DNA of 54,643 nucleotides from Candidatus Peribacteria bacterium. GTDB lineage: Bacteria; Patescibacteriota; Gracilibacteria; UBA1369; LOWO2-01-FULL-3. The position numbers and the translations under genes were made by a program. Positions 8,401-17,613 of the stretch are shown in pieces (the first letter of the stretch is position 1; each line of letters starts with the position of its first letter). The DNA lies in assembly GCA_943357285.1 (NCBI GenBank), contig CALRGJ010000008.1:1-54643 (forward strand), given 5' to 3'. The notes beneath the pieces are model-generated. The model was given only the letters and a program-made list of their open reading frames with translations. It did not search any database and had not been told where the DNA came from.

Positions 8401-10659
8401 TCACTTGGACGACGGCCAAGAGACCTGGAACGCGTTTCCCTGCGGCGAGGAATAGGCGTTCACTTTCTTCACGTTGGGGACGGCGCCCAACGTTGGCTTC
8501 GACGGAGCGGGGGAGACGACGTCAAAGTACCACGTCGCCGGCGCAGTCGCGGGGGTCATGTCTACCCCGACGACGTACGCCTTCAGCAAGCCAACGAACT
8601 GGCTACTGCTCTCCATCTTGACCACGTACGGCACCTCGCTGCACCAGACCTCCACGTACTGAGGCTTTTGCACACCTCCTGGACCATCCGGGGGGAGGGT
8701 GATCTGGACTGACTGATTGGGCGCATTCGCCGTCACGAGCCATCCATTACCGCCGTACTGCGCGTACATCTTGAGGCGGTGAGCAATGTCGCTCGGTCCG
8801 CACTCAGAGTCCTGGCAGTCGATCTTGCCGTCGCCGTCGTTGTCCACGCCGTCGCCGCAGATCTCACCGATTCCGCAACCCACGATTGTCGTGTGGGAGC
8901 AGGTGCCGGTGTTATCGCAGGCGTCCGTCGTGCACGGATCGCCATCGTCACACTTCAGTCCAGTCCCACTTGCGCAGGTACCGGCCGAGCAGACGTCACC
9001 GCTGGTGCAGACATCGCCGTCGTCGCATGCCGCGGTGTTGTTCACGAACGCGCAGCCCTTGGTCGGGTCACACGAGTCCGTTGTGCAGGGGTTGTTGTCA
9101 TCGCAGACGATGTTGCTATGAGTGCAGTTCGGCTGACTTGCGCCAGTATCGAACGTACACTTGTTGCCGTCATCGCACGCGACTGAATTTCCCTTGCACA
9201 CTCCCGCGAAGCAAACGTCGCCGACCGTACCAGGGTTGCTGTCATCACACATTGAGCCCGAGAGCACGAGGTTTAGGCAGCCGCCCATAATACTGTCGCA
9301 CGTATCCGTCGTGCAGGAGTTGCCATCATCGCAATTCTTCATGCCAGTTCCCACGCAGGTACCACCGGCATCACACTGGTCGCCGGTCGTGCACGAATCC
9401 ATGTCGTCACACGCCACGCCAGCCATTGGAGAGAACACGCAGCCCGTTGTCGGGTCACACGTGTCGCTCGTACAGGAGTTGTTGTCGTTGCAGACGGGAG
9501 CTACCCCGCCCACACAACTCCCGCTTGAGCACTTATCGCCGACCGTACACGCGTCGCCGTCAGTGCATATGCCCGAAGTGTCGGTGTGGACGCAGCCATT
9601 GGCTTTGTCACACGTATCCTTCGTGCATCCATTCTGATCGTCGCAGTTCACCGCCGTGTACGTGCACTTCACGCCACTAGCCGGGTCACCCGCGTCATCG
9701 GTACAGGCATTGTTGTCATCGCAGGGCGTGAGGGGCTTGATCCCCGCGCACACGCCATCTGCGCCACACATGTCGGTTTTCGTAGTCGAGTCGCCGTCAT
9801 TACACGACGTACCCGCTTGAACCGCGTGCTTGCAGCCGACATCGGGGCTACACGAGTCCTTCGTGCAGCTGTTCATGTCGTCGCAGTCCTTCGAAATCGC
9901 ACCAGGGACACACGCCCCAGCCACGCAGACGTCGCCCATGTGGCACATGTCGGCGTCTTCACAGGACTTTGCGTTGTTCATGAAGCTGCACTTGCCGGTG
10001 GCAGGATCGCACATGTCCGTCGTGCACCCGTTCTGATCGTTGCATTCCACTTTCTTGTGGACGCAGCCGAGAGTCGAGTCACACGTGTCGGTCGTGCAGG
10101 CATCCTTGTCATCGCAGTCTTTCTTGCTCGAGCCGGGCAAACATGCCCCGGCCGTACACTTGTCTCCCGTCGTGCACGCATCGCCATCGTCGCACGGCAG
10201 GAGATTGTTCACGTGCTTGCAGCCGTCGCCGGTCTGCAGCGGATCGCAAGCGTCCGTCGTGCAATCATTGCCGTCGCCGCAATATGCAGAGCCGGAGCCC
10301 GTACACATGCCGCTGATGCAGAGATCACCCGTCGAGCACTTGTTGCCGTCGTCGCACGCCTCGCCGTCCCCCTTCTGGGAGTGCGAGCAGGTGCCGTCGG
10401 CGTTCACGATGTCGATGGTGCAGGAGTTCTGGTCGTCGCAGGGCTTGCTTGCCCCGTCGACGCTATCCTGACCATCGCCATCGATCTTGCCGTCGGCGTT
10501 GTTGCTGTTGCCGTCGCCACCATTGCTGGCGTCGCCGGTTGCATCGGAACTCTGACCGTCCGATACTTGGGTCGTCCCATCATCTCCGCACCCGGCCACA
10601 AGGACCAGGAGCGCGACCAGCATGAGACTGCTGATCAAATTGAAGCGCGATTTGCGCAT
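8401..10659 (-). CDS. Cysteine-rich repeat lipoprotein, probably foreign
   Basis: The 752-aa protein has a lipoprotein signal (lipobox LVAGC, Cys about 24), a Gly/Asp/Asn/Ser linker, then more than a dozen units of the type CDDxNxCTxDxCDxxxGC alternating with CDDGDxCTxGDxCxxGxC. These resemble the Dictyostelium CTDC repeat and the Cys-rich surface proteins of Myxococcota. Near the C-terminus is GDGVDNDGDGKIDC, a motif common in myxobacterial proteins, followed by about 120 residues without repeats. Codon and base use are strikingly GC-rich compared with every other gene here. Its GGAGG lies five bases before the ATG, whereas neighbours lack such sites. It is probably recent transfer or an assembly join. 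Function is likely surface-exposed and calcium- or disulfide-stabilised; no enzyme motif is seen. Confidence 0.88.
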   Translation of the reverse strand: MRKSRFNLISSLMLVALLVLVAGCGDDGTTQVSDGQSSDATGDASNGGDGNSNNADGKIDGDGQDSVDGASKPCDDQNSCTIDIVNADGTCSHSQKGDGEACDDGNKCSTGDLCISGMCTGSGSAYCGDGNDCTTDACDPLQTGDGCKHVNNLLPCDDGDACTTGDKCTAGACLPGSSKKDCDDKDACTTDTCDSTLGCVHKKVECNDQNGCTTDMCDPATGKCSFMNNAKSCEDADMCHMGDVCVAGACVPGAISKDCDDMNSCTKDSCSPDVGCKHAVQAGTSCNDGDSTTKTDMCGADGVCAGIKPLTPCDDNNACTDDAGDPASGVKCTYTAVNCDDQNGCTKDTCDKANGCVHTDTSGICTDGDACTVGDKCSSGSCVGGVAPVCNDNNSCTSDTCDPTTGCVFSPMAGVACDDMDSCTTGDQCDAGGTCVGTGMKNCDDGNSCTTDTCDSIMGGCLNLVLSGSMCDDSNPGTVGDVCFAGVCKGNSVACDDGNKCTFDTGASQPNCTHSNIVCDDNNPCTTDSCDPTKGCAFVNNTAACDDGDVCTSGDVCSAGTCASGTGLKCDDGDPCTTDACDNTGTCSHTTIVGCGIGEICGDGVDNDGDGKIDCQDSECGPSDIAHRLKMYAQYGGNGWLVTANAPNQSVQITLPPDGPGGVQKPQYVEVWCSEVPYVVKMESSSQFVGLLKAYVVGVDMTPATAPATWYFDVVSPAPSKPTLGAVPNVKKVNAYSSPQGNAFQVSWPSSK

Positions 10660-10864
10660 GTTGCCTCCGAGAAACCCCAGCCCTTTCGGCGCGTGGGGTA
10701 ATGGTTGGCCTAGCCACAGCGATCAGAAGCACATGCCTCCGAAACATTCGCTATGCTAGCCGTTTCGCCTCTAGGTAGACGCAGATATTTTGAGGGTTTA
10801 GCTACTACCCTCAACTTACATGCACCTCACCAGACACTTACGGATTCTTCAGTTGTTACCAACT

Positions 10865-10974
10865 TTCAGGACCGTCGACATGAAGGCAATAAGTAAAGTC
10901 TAGAATCTCAAAAACTGCCCGCTTTTGAATGTGATTCTGAAACTTACATTACCTTCATGATCGACGGTCCTGAA
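10865..10974 (-). ncRNA. 110-nt imperfect long hairpin
   Basis: The outer arms TTCAGGACCGTCGA (10865-10878) and TCGACGGTCCTGAA (10961-10974) are perfect complements. Pairing continues inward with small bulges: CATGAAGG/CCTTCATG, ATT/AAT, GACTTTAC/GTAAGTTT, AGAATC/GATTCT and TCAAAA/TTTTGA (the last two pairs named in transcript sense), closing on a loop of about eight bases (GCGGGCAG on the minus strand). Almost the whole segment folds as one rod. It lies downstream of the promoter at 11195-11223 and upstream of the GC-rich lipoprotein gene, so it could be a leader element, a separate small RNA or a small inverted-repeat element. The strand given is the one supported by that promoter. Confidence 0.5.
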
Positions 10975-10984
10975 GAGTCGAAAC

Positions 10985-11188
10985 ATAAAAACTAAAATAT
11001 AAAATTCAAATTACAGCGCATTAAAGCACTGTATTACCTTGCGAGTTGTTAAGGAACATCTAACCTTAACTACTCAGCCAGTCCTCAACCCGTCTCAAAG
11101 ATTTTTGATAAGACAGGGAGAATTGACCTCGTCAGAGGTCCATGAACGATCGCATTAAGCGGGCAGGCCAATGGACAGTAAAGATTAG
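10985..11188 (-). ncRNA. Candidate small RNA of about 200 nt with its own promoter
   Basis: Reading leftwards from a strong promoter, the RNA would start near 11188. Its 5' TCTAATCTTTAC can pair, with one mismatch and one wobble, with GTTAAGGTTAGA about 120 bases later. Inside are GTCCAT/ATGGAC, GACCTC/GAGGTC (four-base loop) and GTCT-CAAA/TTTG-AGAC hairpins. An ACAG-GC/GC-CTGT hairpin (about 11012-11033) followed by a T-rich run (to about 10985) could end it. An alternative GTTAAGG/CCTTAAC hairpin competes with the long-range pairing. It does not match tmRNA, RNase P or SRP landmarks I know; a 6S-like RNA is possible but unproven. Confidence 0.45.
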
Positions 11189-11194
11189 AGAGTG

Positions 11195-11223
11195 ACAATA
11201 CATAAAAATCGTGCATTTGTCAA
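11195..11223 (-). promoter_or_regulatory. Strong minus-strand promoter
   Basis: TTGACA (11223-11218), a 17-base spacer and TATTGT (11200-11195). It fires away from the surface-protein terminator toward the RNA candidates and the GC-rich gene. Confidence 0.7.
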
Positions 11224-11272
11224 CGAGGTCTGCGTTGGCTTCCAGATTACATTACAAACTATTTTGGGAAAG

Positions 11273-11300
11273 AAAAAACCCGCCTTGCGGCGGGCTTTTT
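11273..11300. terminator. Bidirectional intrinsic terminator
   Basis: CCCGCC (11279-11284), loop TTGC, GGCGGG (11289-11294), with AAAAAA before and TTTTT after. It ends the minus-strand surface-protein gene about 50 bases beyond its stop. Confidence 0.92.
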
Positions 11301-11349
11301 CCCCTCATTCCTATGAAAAATGTCATTCGTACTAAAATTGAATCTTAGA

Positions 11350-13788
11350 CTAGTAGCCGTAGTTGTAATCAACTGGGCCATAACCTAAAAGGTAGTTGTT
11401 GTACATCTTGTACAAAATTAGAGCCACCTCACCTCTTGTGATTTCCTTATCTGGGTTCAAGTAAGACTTAGAACCGTTAGAATAGTTATATCCGAAGAAT
11501 CCCATATCGTATGCAACTCCGGCGAAATCTTTATACCAAGCACTATTTGCATCTACGTCAGCGTAGTATGAGAAAGAATAACTTGGAACCTGGTAACCTG
11601 TGAAAGCTGCACTACCCTTAAGAGCGAATTTCAAGAACTCTGCTCTAGAGATGTGTTTGATTACACCTGCGCTACCATCTTTATAACCCTGAAGCATATT
11701 GTAGAACTTAGCAGTTCTCACGTATGGCATATACCATTGTACTGGATCAGCATCCCAGAATCCCTGGTTTGAACCATCACTAGGTAATAGAGTTATATTT
11801 GGGAAAGATTTCAAAACTACTTTAAGTACTTCACTTCTTGTAATAGCTGTATTTGGGGCAAATGAACCGTCACCGTAACCTGAGAATATACCTTGCTGTG
11901 TTACCCAAGCGATAGCCTGACACATTTCGTAATTCTGGTTAATAACGTACTTAGTATCTACGTATCCACCACAATCTTGTGTAACATATGGAGGTTCAAC
12001 AGGTGGAACAACTGGAGGTTTCACCGGTGGGTTTGTTGGTGAAAAATATTCACCATTATTTCCAATCACGAATGTACCTGTTTCAGTTTCTTTATAGTTG
12101 TTACCAACTTTAGCAATAATCTTGTAAGTATAAATACCGTCTTTCAACATCTTGCCATTTGTATCACGACCGTCCCAAGATACATCATGGTCTCCTGAGT
12201 ATTGTTCAACGTAATCCATAAGAGTAGCCTTAGCTTTACCACCTGTAGAGTTACCTTCGTAAACAGCCATAAATACTGACGCATCCTGATCTAAAGAATA
12301 GTAGAATTCGATAGCATCACTTTGGCTATCATCGTATACAACTGGACTAGTAGTATCGTTGCTTACGTTAGCTTTCTTATCACTTACTGTATCGTCTGTG
12401 ATTTGGAATGAAACATTCTTTTTAGCTAGTAAATCCTGAGCAGTTTCATTTTTAGCGGTAATTTTGAAATTCCAATCTGAACCATCGTCAACCACAGCAC
12501 CATCGCTATCACGACCGTCCCAAGAAACTGTATACCAGCTGTTTTTCTGAACTGTCTCTTCACTAATCAATGTAACTTCTTTTTGCTGAGAACCTTTGTA
12601 AACCTCTACAGTTACAACAGCTTTAGCATCAATTTTGAAAACGAAATTTTGCATTTCATTCATTGATGGATCAAAAGCGTCTTTGCTTACGAAAGCTTCT
12701 ACTACTGCAGGCTGAGTATATTTAGCAGTTACATTCTCTGAAACAGTAACTCCGTCAGCAATAATATTGATTGTCCAAGTACCTGAATCAATGTAGTTTC
12801 CTACGTCATCAGTACCGTCCCAAGTCTCTGTATAGTATCCGCTATCAATGTTCTTATCGCTAAGAACTTTAATAACTTTAGTGATGCTACCGTCGATTCT
12901 CTTCGCTTGAATATTTAATGATTTAACTTTCTGTTTCAATTGATAATGAATATCCAAACCACCTTTAAGTGGATTCCAAGTACCAGCTGGGTCAAGATAG
13001 TAATTCTTTACAGAACCACCAGTTGCAGGACCGCTAGTCAATGCTGTGATAGGTGTAGTAGCAACGTTAACTTCAGGATCATTACCACCATTTATAGAAG
13101 TAGTAACCTTCAGAGTATAAGTACCTTCCTCAACTACTTCGTTATCATCATCTGTACCATCCCAAACGATTGAGAATGTATCAGCATCGAAATATGAATT
13201 TGAGTATTCAGAGAAAGTACGAATAGTTGTATTTCCTTGCATTACCTTAACAGTAATGAAACCATTTTTATCTGTAGTAAAGTAAGCATAAGATTTTCCA
13301 CCTGTTGAAGGTGAGAAAGTAGCTGGTTCAAATTTAAGACCAGAAATAACAGGAGCTACTTTATTTACATTAGAGATTTTTACAGTCTGTACAAAAGAAT
13401 CAACGATTCCTCCGTTTGCTTTAGCAAAAACATTAACTGTATATTTATCGTCTGGAAGAGCAGTGCCGTTCAATTTACCATTCCATGTATATGCTACTGC
13501 ACCTGCATTAGTAGCTTGATAGTTCACAGCTGTACCTGCAAAGGTAGCAACAGTAACACCACTAGTATTAGTTACATAAGCTAAAATCTCTGCATTTTGT
13601 AGCAAAGTGAAACTAACAGTTGCTGTTTCAGCTTTTGTAGGGTTGAAAGAGTAAGTAGCGTTAGCATTAGAGATGTAAGAACCGTCAGATGGAACTTGAG
13701 TTCCACTAGGACCAGTGTTTGAAGCAAATGCCATACTTGTAGAAAGTATTGCGACTAGAGCTAGAGCTGCTAGGAATTTCTTAAACAT
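11350..13788 (-). CDS. Surface-layer-type protein: FlgD-Ig repeats plus SLH domains (paralogue 1)
   Basis: The 812-aa exported protein has a signal peptide (cleavage near SMAFA, about 22). About five Ig-like units follow, each ending in a W-(D/N)-G-x(D)-x-x-G...G-x-Y/W signature, as in the FlgD Ig-like fold. A Pro/Val linker (about 605-620) leads to a C-terminal region of about 190 residues with S-layer homology motifs (QGIFSGYGDGSFAPN followed by TRSEVLKVV, and two weaker units). SLH domains usually bind pyruvylated secondary cell-wall polymer. It very likely coats or anchors to the cell surface. The paralogue encoded upstream is transcribed the same way, each with its own promoter. The terminator is listed separately. 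Confidence 0.9.
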   Translation of the reverse strand: MFKKFLAALALVAILSTSMAFASNTGPSGTQVPSDGSYISNANATYSFNPTKAETATVSFTLLQNAEILAYVTNTSGVTVATFAGTAVNYQATNAGAVAYTWNGKLNGTALPDDKYTVNVFAKANGGIVDSFVQTVKISNVNKVAPVISGLKFEPATFSPSTGGKSYAYFTTDKNGFITVKVMQGNTTIRTFSEYSNSYFDADTFSIVWDGTDDDNEVVEEGTYTLKVTTSINGGNDPEVNVATTPITALTSGPATGGSVKNYYLDPAGTWNPLKGGLDIHYQLKQKVKSLNIQAKRIDGSITKVIKVLSDKNIDSGYYTETWDGTDDVGNYIDSGTWTINIIADGVTVSENVTAKYTQPAVVEAFVSKDAFDPSMNEMQNFVFKIDAKAVVTVEVYKGSQQKEVTLISEETVQKNSWYTVSWDGRDSDGAVVDDGSDWNFKITAKNETAQDLLAKKNVSFQITDDTVSDKKANVSNDTTSPVVYDDSQSDAIEFYYSLDQDASVFMAVYEGNSTGGKAKATLMDYVEQYSGDHDVSWDGRDTNGKMLKDGIYTYKIIAKVGNNYKETETGTFVIGNNGEYFSPTNPPVKPPVVPPVEPPYVTQDCGGYVDTKYVINQNYEMCQAIAWVTQQGIFSGYGDGSFAPNTAITRSEVLKVVLKSFPNITLLPSDGSNQGFWDADPVQWYMPYVRTAKFYNMLQGYKDGSAGVIKHISRAEFLKFALKGSAAFTGYQVPSYSFSYYADVDANSAWYKDFAGVAYDMGFFGYNYSNGSKSYLNPDKEITRGEVALILYKMYNNYLLGYGPVDYNYGY

Positions 13789-13843
13789 ATTTTTTAGTAA
13801 GTTATTTATGAGCTTTTATATATGAAGGGCAATAAAGACATGA

Positions 13844-13871
13844 ATGATACGCGAATTTTAAAATTTGTCAA
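13844..13871 (-). promoter_or_regulatory. Promoter of surface protein 1
   Basis: TTGACA (13871-13866), a 16-base spacer and TATCAT (13849-13844) give an AT-rich leader of about 50 bases without a Shine-Dalgarno. Confidence 0.75.
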
Positions 13872-13886
13872 GCTCCGATTTGGCAA

Positions 13887-16664
13887 TTATAACAAATCTT
13901 GCAAATGCAATCTGTAAAGTACCTCTGCGACTTCACCTCTTGTTGATAAAGTAGATGGCCCAAAGTACCCTCCTATTTCATTATCATATAGCTCTAAGCT
14001 ATCAGCTTCACATACATATTTTCCGTACCAAGAATTAACTAAAACATCCTGATAAGTTCCAGAACATTGACCATTAATCTGACCAATAGCGCCTGCAGAT
14101 TTCATTGCTTCAAAAATCATTTTCAAAGCTTCTACTCTCTGTGTTGAGTCATATGGACGAATAGTATTTTTACCTGCATCACCATTCGCAATACCTAGAC
14201 CTTTAGCCGCCTGGATGTATGGCATATACCATAGGCCTGGAGTTACATCTATAAAGCCTAAAGTGCCAATAGCGTTTTGAGTTTGAATTCCAAGTGCTTC
14301 CATAATTACTTTCAATAACTCTACTCTCTCAATTTGCTTGCTAACTCCGAAAGTACCGTCCTCATATCCAGCAAAAATTCCCTGGTCTTTTACCCACTGA
14401 ATAGCTGTACAGTATTTGTTTGTAGTCTTCACGTCGCTGAATCCTGCACATTCTTTGCTTGTGCTAACGTTAGATCCACCCTTTCCGTCAATCACTACAC
14501 CTGTACCAACTTTTCCACCATTGCTTGAACCAGATGAAGAACCTCCAGAACTTGAGCTTCCGCTGCCTTCTACGTCACCTACATTACCGACAACAAATAG
14601 TCCTGTCTCAGTATCGCTAGTAGAAGTTGTAGAAATAATTTTGTAAGTATAAAGACCCTTTGAAAGATTATTTCCGTTATCGTCTTTTCCATCCCAAGTA
14701 ATAACGTGATCACTACTTTCTTGATCATTTACGTCGAGCAAAGTACGAACAACGCTACCTGTGCTAATTTTTCCACGGTGAATAGTAATTATAACGTCAG
14801 CATCTGCAGAAAGATTGTAAAACAATTGCATGTCTTGATTTCCATCGGTAGCAACTGCATCAATATAATCTTGAGTAACGTTTGATTTTGTTGTGGATAC
14901 TTTATCTTCAGCCAAATCAATACTCACTTTCTTGCTATTGAAAACATTATGATTAACTGAATTTTGAGCTAATATTCTAATGTCCAAATTATCATCGTAG
15001 CTGTATCCGTTACCATCCCAGCTCACTGCATACCATTTATTGGCATCTACAGCCATATCTTCAGTTATGGTATCCTGTTCGCTTCCATCCTGTAAAAGCT
15101 GAATTGTAATGTCTGCTTCAATATCGGTACGGAAGAATATATAGGTAAATTCTCCTTGGTCGTTATCAAATTTTGCTTTTGAAACATACACCTCGTCAAT
15201 TTTAGGTTTAGCATAAGTAACGTTGATTGCTTTAGCAGCAGTCAAAGTTTGAGATCCAATTTTAGATTCAAATTGAATTTTCCAAGAACCTGCATCAACG
15301 TAGTCACCATTTTCATCTGTACCATCCCAATCCACTTCAATATTATTTTGTTTATCAATGCTTGTTTCACTTTGTATTTCAATTTTTTCCGCACCTCTCA
15401 CGGCGTAAATTTTCAATGAATCAAGTTTTTGTTTAATATCATAGTCTATCTTCAATTGATCATTTTTAGCTGGATCAAAAGTTGATGAAGGACTAAAAGA
15501 TATGCCTCCAATCTGTACGTTTTCAGATGAGTATGATGAATAACCTGAATTGCTAAGCCCTATGTTTTGTTCAGCAGTAACCACTCCGTAGTCATTACGC
15601 AATGTTACTACTACTCTGTATGTACCGGATGCTACACTTGATCCATTTATATCAGTACCATCCCAACTAATAGAGCTCACTGTATTTGATCCATATTCAT
15701 TATCTTCATAGTTAATAAAACTACGAATAAGCTTATCAGTACTTACTTCACGAATTTCTACGGTAACATTTGTTAGAAGAGTATTTGTGAATTTTATAAC
15801 TGTAAATGCATCATTAACATTAAATGTTGATGGTGAAACTGTGAAACCATTAATAGCTCCTTTTCCTGAATTGCCATATTCAACCTTGATTACTTTAGAA
15901 GTCGTAGCTGATGTCGTGCCGGATTTTGAAGCAATAAGTTTTACAGTATAGTCTCCAGCTGGGACTAGTTTAGTAGCGCTAATTCCATCCCAGGCAAGCG
16001 TACCTGAAATTGTATTTGAATTTAGAGTTTTAACTAAAGTTCCCTTTGAATTTGTAATTTCTGCCTCCACATTGTCCGGAGTAATGTTTAGAGCATATTT
16101 GATTTCCAAAATTTGAGCTCCTCCTTTTTTAGCAGGGTCAAAATTTCCACCGGCAATAGGCGTAGGATTTATATCAAGAGAAATAATTTGCAATGTTGAT
16201 GGTGTAGTCGTAATTGTGAAATTCTTTGTTTGTTTATCTTGATGAGTATCTGGAGCAACTGCATAGTCTACTTCAGTTTCAATCTGATAATCTCCCGCAG
16301 GACATACCGCACCCGCTGTACCACATAAAGCTTGTCCAGTCACATCCACAGATTTACCATCCCAAGCTGGAATTACGGCAGTTGGTACTGCATTAGTCCA
16401 AGTTGCCAATGTCTTTACTACTGTTGATCCCTGTATAACCTTCACATAACCATTTGAAGTCGCAGTCTTAGTGGCATCATAAGTCACAGTTGTAAGCAAT
16501 GTTTGACCCGCACTTGGATTAAAAGTTTGAGGTGCAGAATTTGCCACTGACAAATTAAAGCTCTGAATAATTGTTGCAGGTACCGTTGCAGCATAAGCCG
16601 GTAAAGTAATTGCAGAACCAAGTACTGCCCATAGGCAAAGTGCAGATAGTAATTTCTTCAACAT
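13887..16664 (-). CDS. Surface-layer-type protein: FlgD-Ig repeats plus SLH domains (paralogue 2)
   Basis: The 925-aa protein has a signal peptide (cleavage near PAYA, about 25), then six or seven FlgD-Ig-like units with WDG-x-D/S signatures such as WDGTDINGSSVASGTY and WDGKDDNGNNLSKGLY. A Ser/Gly-rich linker lies near 715-745. Three C-terminal SLH-like units follow: GIFAGYEDGTFG then QIERVELLKV; the WYMPYIQAAKGLGI unit; and STRGEVAEVLYRL. It shares order and wording with paralogues 1 and 3, so the family has expanded by duplication. It ends at a leucine pair directly before the promoter of paralogue 1; no terminator is seen between them. Confidence 0.9.
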   Translation of the reverse strand: MLKKLLSALCLWAVLGSAITLPAYAATVPATIIQSFNLSVANSAPQTFNPSAGQTLLTTVTYDATKTATSNGYVKVIQGSTVVKTLATWTNAVPTAVIPAWDGKSVDVTGQALCGTAGAVCPAGDYQIETEVDYAVAPDTHQDKQTKNFTITTTPSTLQIISLDINPTPIAGGNFDPAKKGGAQILEIKYALNITPDNVEAEITNSKGTLVKTLNSNTISGTLAWDGISATKLVPAGDYTVKLIASKSGTTSATTSKVIKVEYGNSGKGAINGFTVSPSTFNVNDAFTVIKFTNTLLTNVTVEIREVSTDKLIRSFINYEDNEYGSNTVSSISWDGTDINGSSVASGTYRVVVTLRNDYGVVTAEQNIGLSNSGYSSYSSENVQIGGISFSPSSTFDPAKNDQLKIDYDIKQKLDSLKIYAVRGAEKIEIQSETSIDKQNNIEVDWDGTDENGDYVDAGSWKIQFESKIGSQTLTAAKAINVTYAKPKIDEVYVSKAKFDNDQGEFTYIFFRTDIEADITIQLLQDGSEQDTITEDMAVDANKWYAVSWDGNGYSYDDNLDIRILAQNSVNHNVFNSKKVSIDLAEDKVSTTKSNVTQDYIDAVATDGNQDMQLFYNLSADADVIITIHRGKISTGSVVRTLLDVNDQESSDHVITWDGKDDNGNNLSKGLYTYKIISTTSTSDTETGLFVVGNVGDVEGSGSSSSGGSSSGSSNGGKVGTGVVIDGKGGSNVSTSKECAGFSDVKTTNKYCTAIQWVKDQGIFAGYEDGTFGVSKQIERVELLKVIMEALGIQTQNAIGTLGFIDVTPGLWYMPYIQAAKGLGIANGDAGKNTIRPYDSTQRVEALKMIFEAMKSAGAIGQINGQCSGTYQDVLVNSWYGKYVCEADSLELYDNEIGGYFGPSTLSTRGEVAEVLYRLHLQDLL

Positions 16665-16697
16665 ATTTTTTTAGGTTAATATAAAGACTGGAGGCCC

Positions 16698-16727
16698 ATA
16701 CTAAACAATAAGCCCATATAAAGTCAA
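16698..16727 (-). promoter_or_regulatory. Promoter of surface protein 2
   Basis: TTGACT (16727-16722), an 18-base spacer and TAGTAT (16703-16698), 33 bases before the ATG at 16664. Confidence 0.7.
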
Positions 16728-16751
16728 GGGCTCTAAGGCGCTAAGCCAAGA

Positions 16752-17609
16752 CTAAAGTAAAGTTTGTATCAATTTTAGAGTGCCTTTTGAATGCAAAATT
16801 CTTTTGCCATTCTCATCTTTAACAGATTGAAGTTTTGGATTATCTGGTAAAATTTCTCCTACTGAATATGGAGTACCAAAGCGTCCGCTCAAAAAATAAA
16901 AATCATTTCCTCCAACTTGTGCACTATCTCCGGCAGTCAAAATTTCGCTGTATTTAGAGTCAAATTTCATGCCTCTATTCTCACTCAAAAACTTTCCAAA
17001 TTGTTCTACCGCCTCGTCTTTATCTCCATTTGCCGGACTTATAATTACTCCAATTCCGGAATTTCCCACATGCACATATTTCAAGTAGTCAGGATTTATT
17101 TTTTTCAAAACTCCAAGCACCACATCGTAAATTTTATCAGCCAGCTCATAAACTTTATCTATAGCCGGTTTGTCCTCGTAGTAAAATTTTGTGCCCATTA
17201 CCACTACAATTTTATGAGCATTGTATAAAATCTCTCCATATTCTTTTACCTCTTCATTCAAAATAGTCCTCAATTTTTCTCTATCAATAAATTCGCTTGG
17301 CCATTCTATTCTATAAATTTCCTCAAAATCTTTGATGGCGGGATTGAAGTCATAACCAATCGCTCCATTTTCAGAGAACAGATATAAATTCTCCATAAAA
17401 CGTGGTCTCTCCTCATCACTTACATGTTCTAAAAGTTTTGATAAAGCCCTGCGCTCAAAGGATTCCAATTGTCTGCCTGTACAAAATCCTATTGGCATTT
17501 TTTGTGAAAGATTTACTAAAGCATCAGCAATTTCCTTGGAAGGACTATGATGTCCTTTTTCAGTTAAAGTACCGTCGAAATCAAACATTGCCGCTTTAAA
17601 ATTCATCAT
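16752..17609 (-). CDS. HAD-superfamily hydrolase
   Basis: The N-terminal DxDGT motif (FDFDGTLTEKG, about 9-19) supplies the nucleophile and acid/base aspartates. FCTGRQ (about 57-62) is motif II. A late acidic motif with GNDFYFLSGR (about 228-237) fits motif IV of the Cof/phosphomannomutase-phosphatase (HAD-IIB) branch. Length is 285 aa. It most likely dephosphorylates a sugar phosphate; the substrate cannot be read. Its start (MM, either Met) lies four bases after the stop of the O-antigen-ligase-like gene, so the two are probably co-transcribed and may both serve surface-glycan metabolism. Confidence 0.82.
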   Translation of the reverse strand: MMNFKAAMFDFDGTLTEKGHHSPSKEIADALVNLSQKMPIGFCTGRQLESFERRALSKLLEHVSDEERPRFMENLYLFSENGAIGYDFNPAIKDFEEIYRIEWPSEFIDREKLRTILNEEVKEYGEILYNAHKIVVVMGTKFYYEDKPAIDKVYELADKIYDVVLGVLKKINPDYLKYVHVGNSGIGVIISPANGDKDEAVEQFGKFLSENRGMKFDSKYSEILTAGDSAQVGGNDFYFLSGRFGTPYSVGEILPDNPKLQSVKDENGKRILHSKGTLKLIQTLL

Positions 17610-17613
17610 ATTT

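Larger units (their letters stand above)
10660..11349. other. Long intergenic region with RNA-like structures
   Basis: No protein gene is credible in this stretch of about 690 bases. It holds, from left to right, the GGAGG ribosome site of the GC-rich gene, a GAGGGT/ACCCTC hairpin (10794-10815), a 110-nt imperfect hairpin, a structured-RNA candidate with its own minus-strand promoter, and the terminator of the first surface-protein gene. Base composition is intermediate between the GC-rich gene and the host. Confidence 0.6.

Noticed and set aside
9586-10701. Long plus-strand reading frames opposite the Cys-rich lipoprotein (including one of 371 codons)
   Set aside because: They mirror the repeats of the real minus-strand gene in GC-rich DNA, have no signal, domain or ribosome site, and the minus frame has a lipobox and clear Cys repeats.
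10865-10974. Integron attC site or retron RNA
   Set aside because: The RYYYAAC/GTTRRRY end boxes are missing and there is no integrase or reverse transcriptase nearby.
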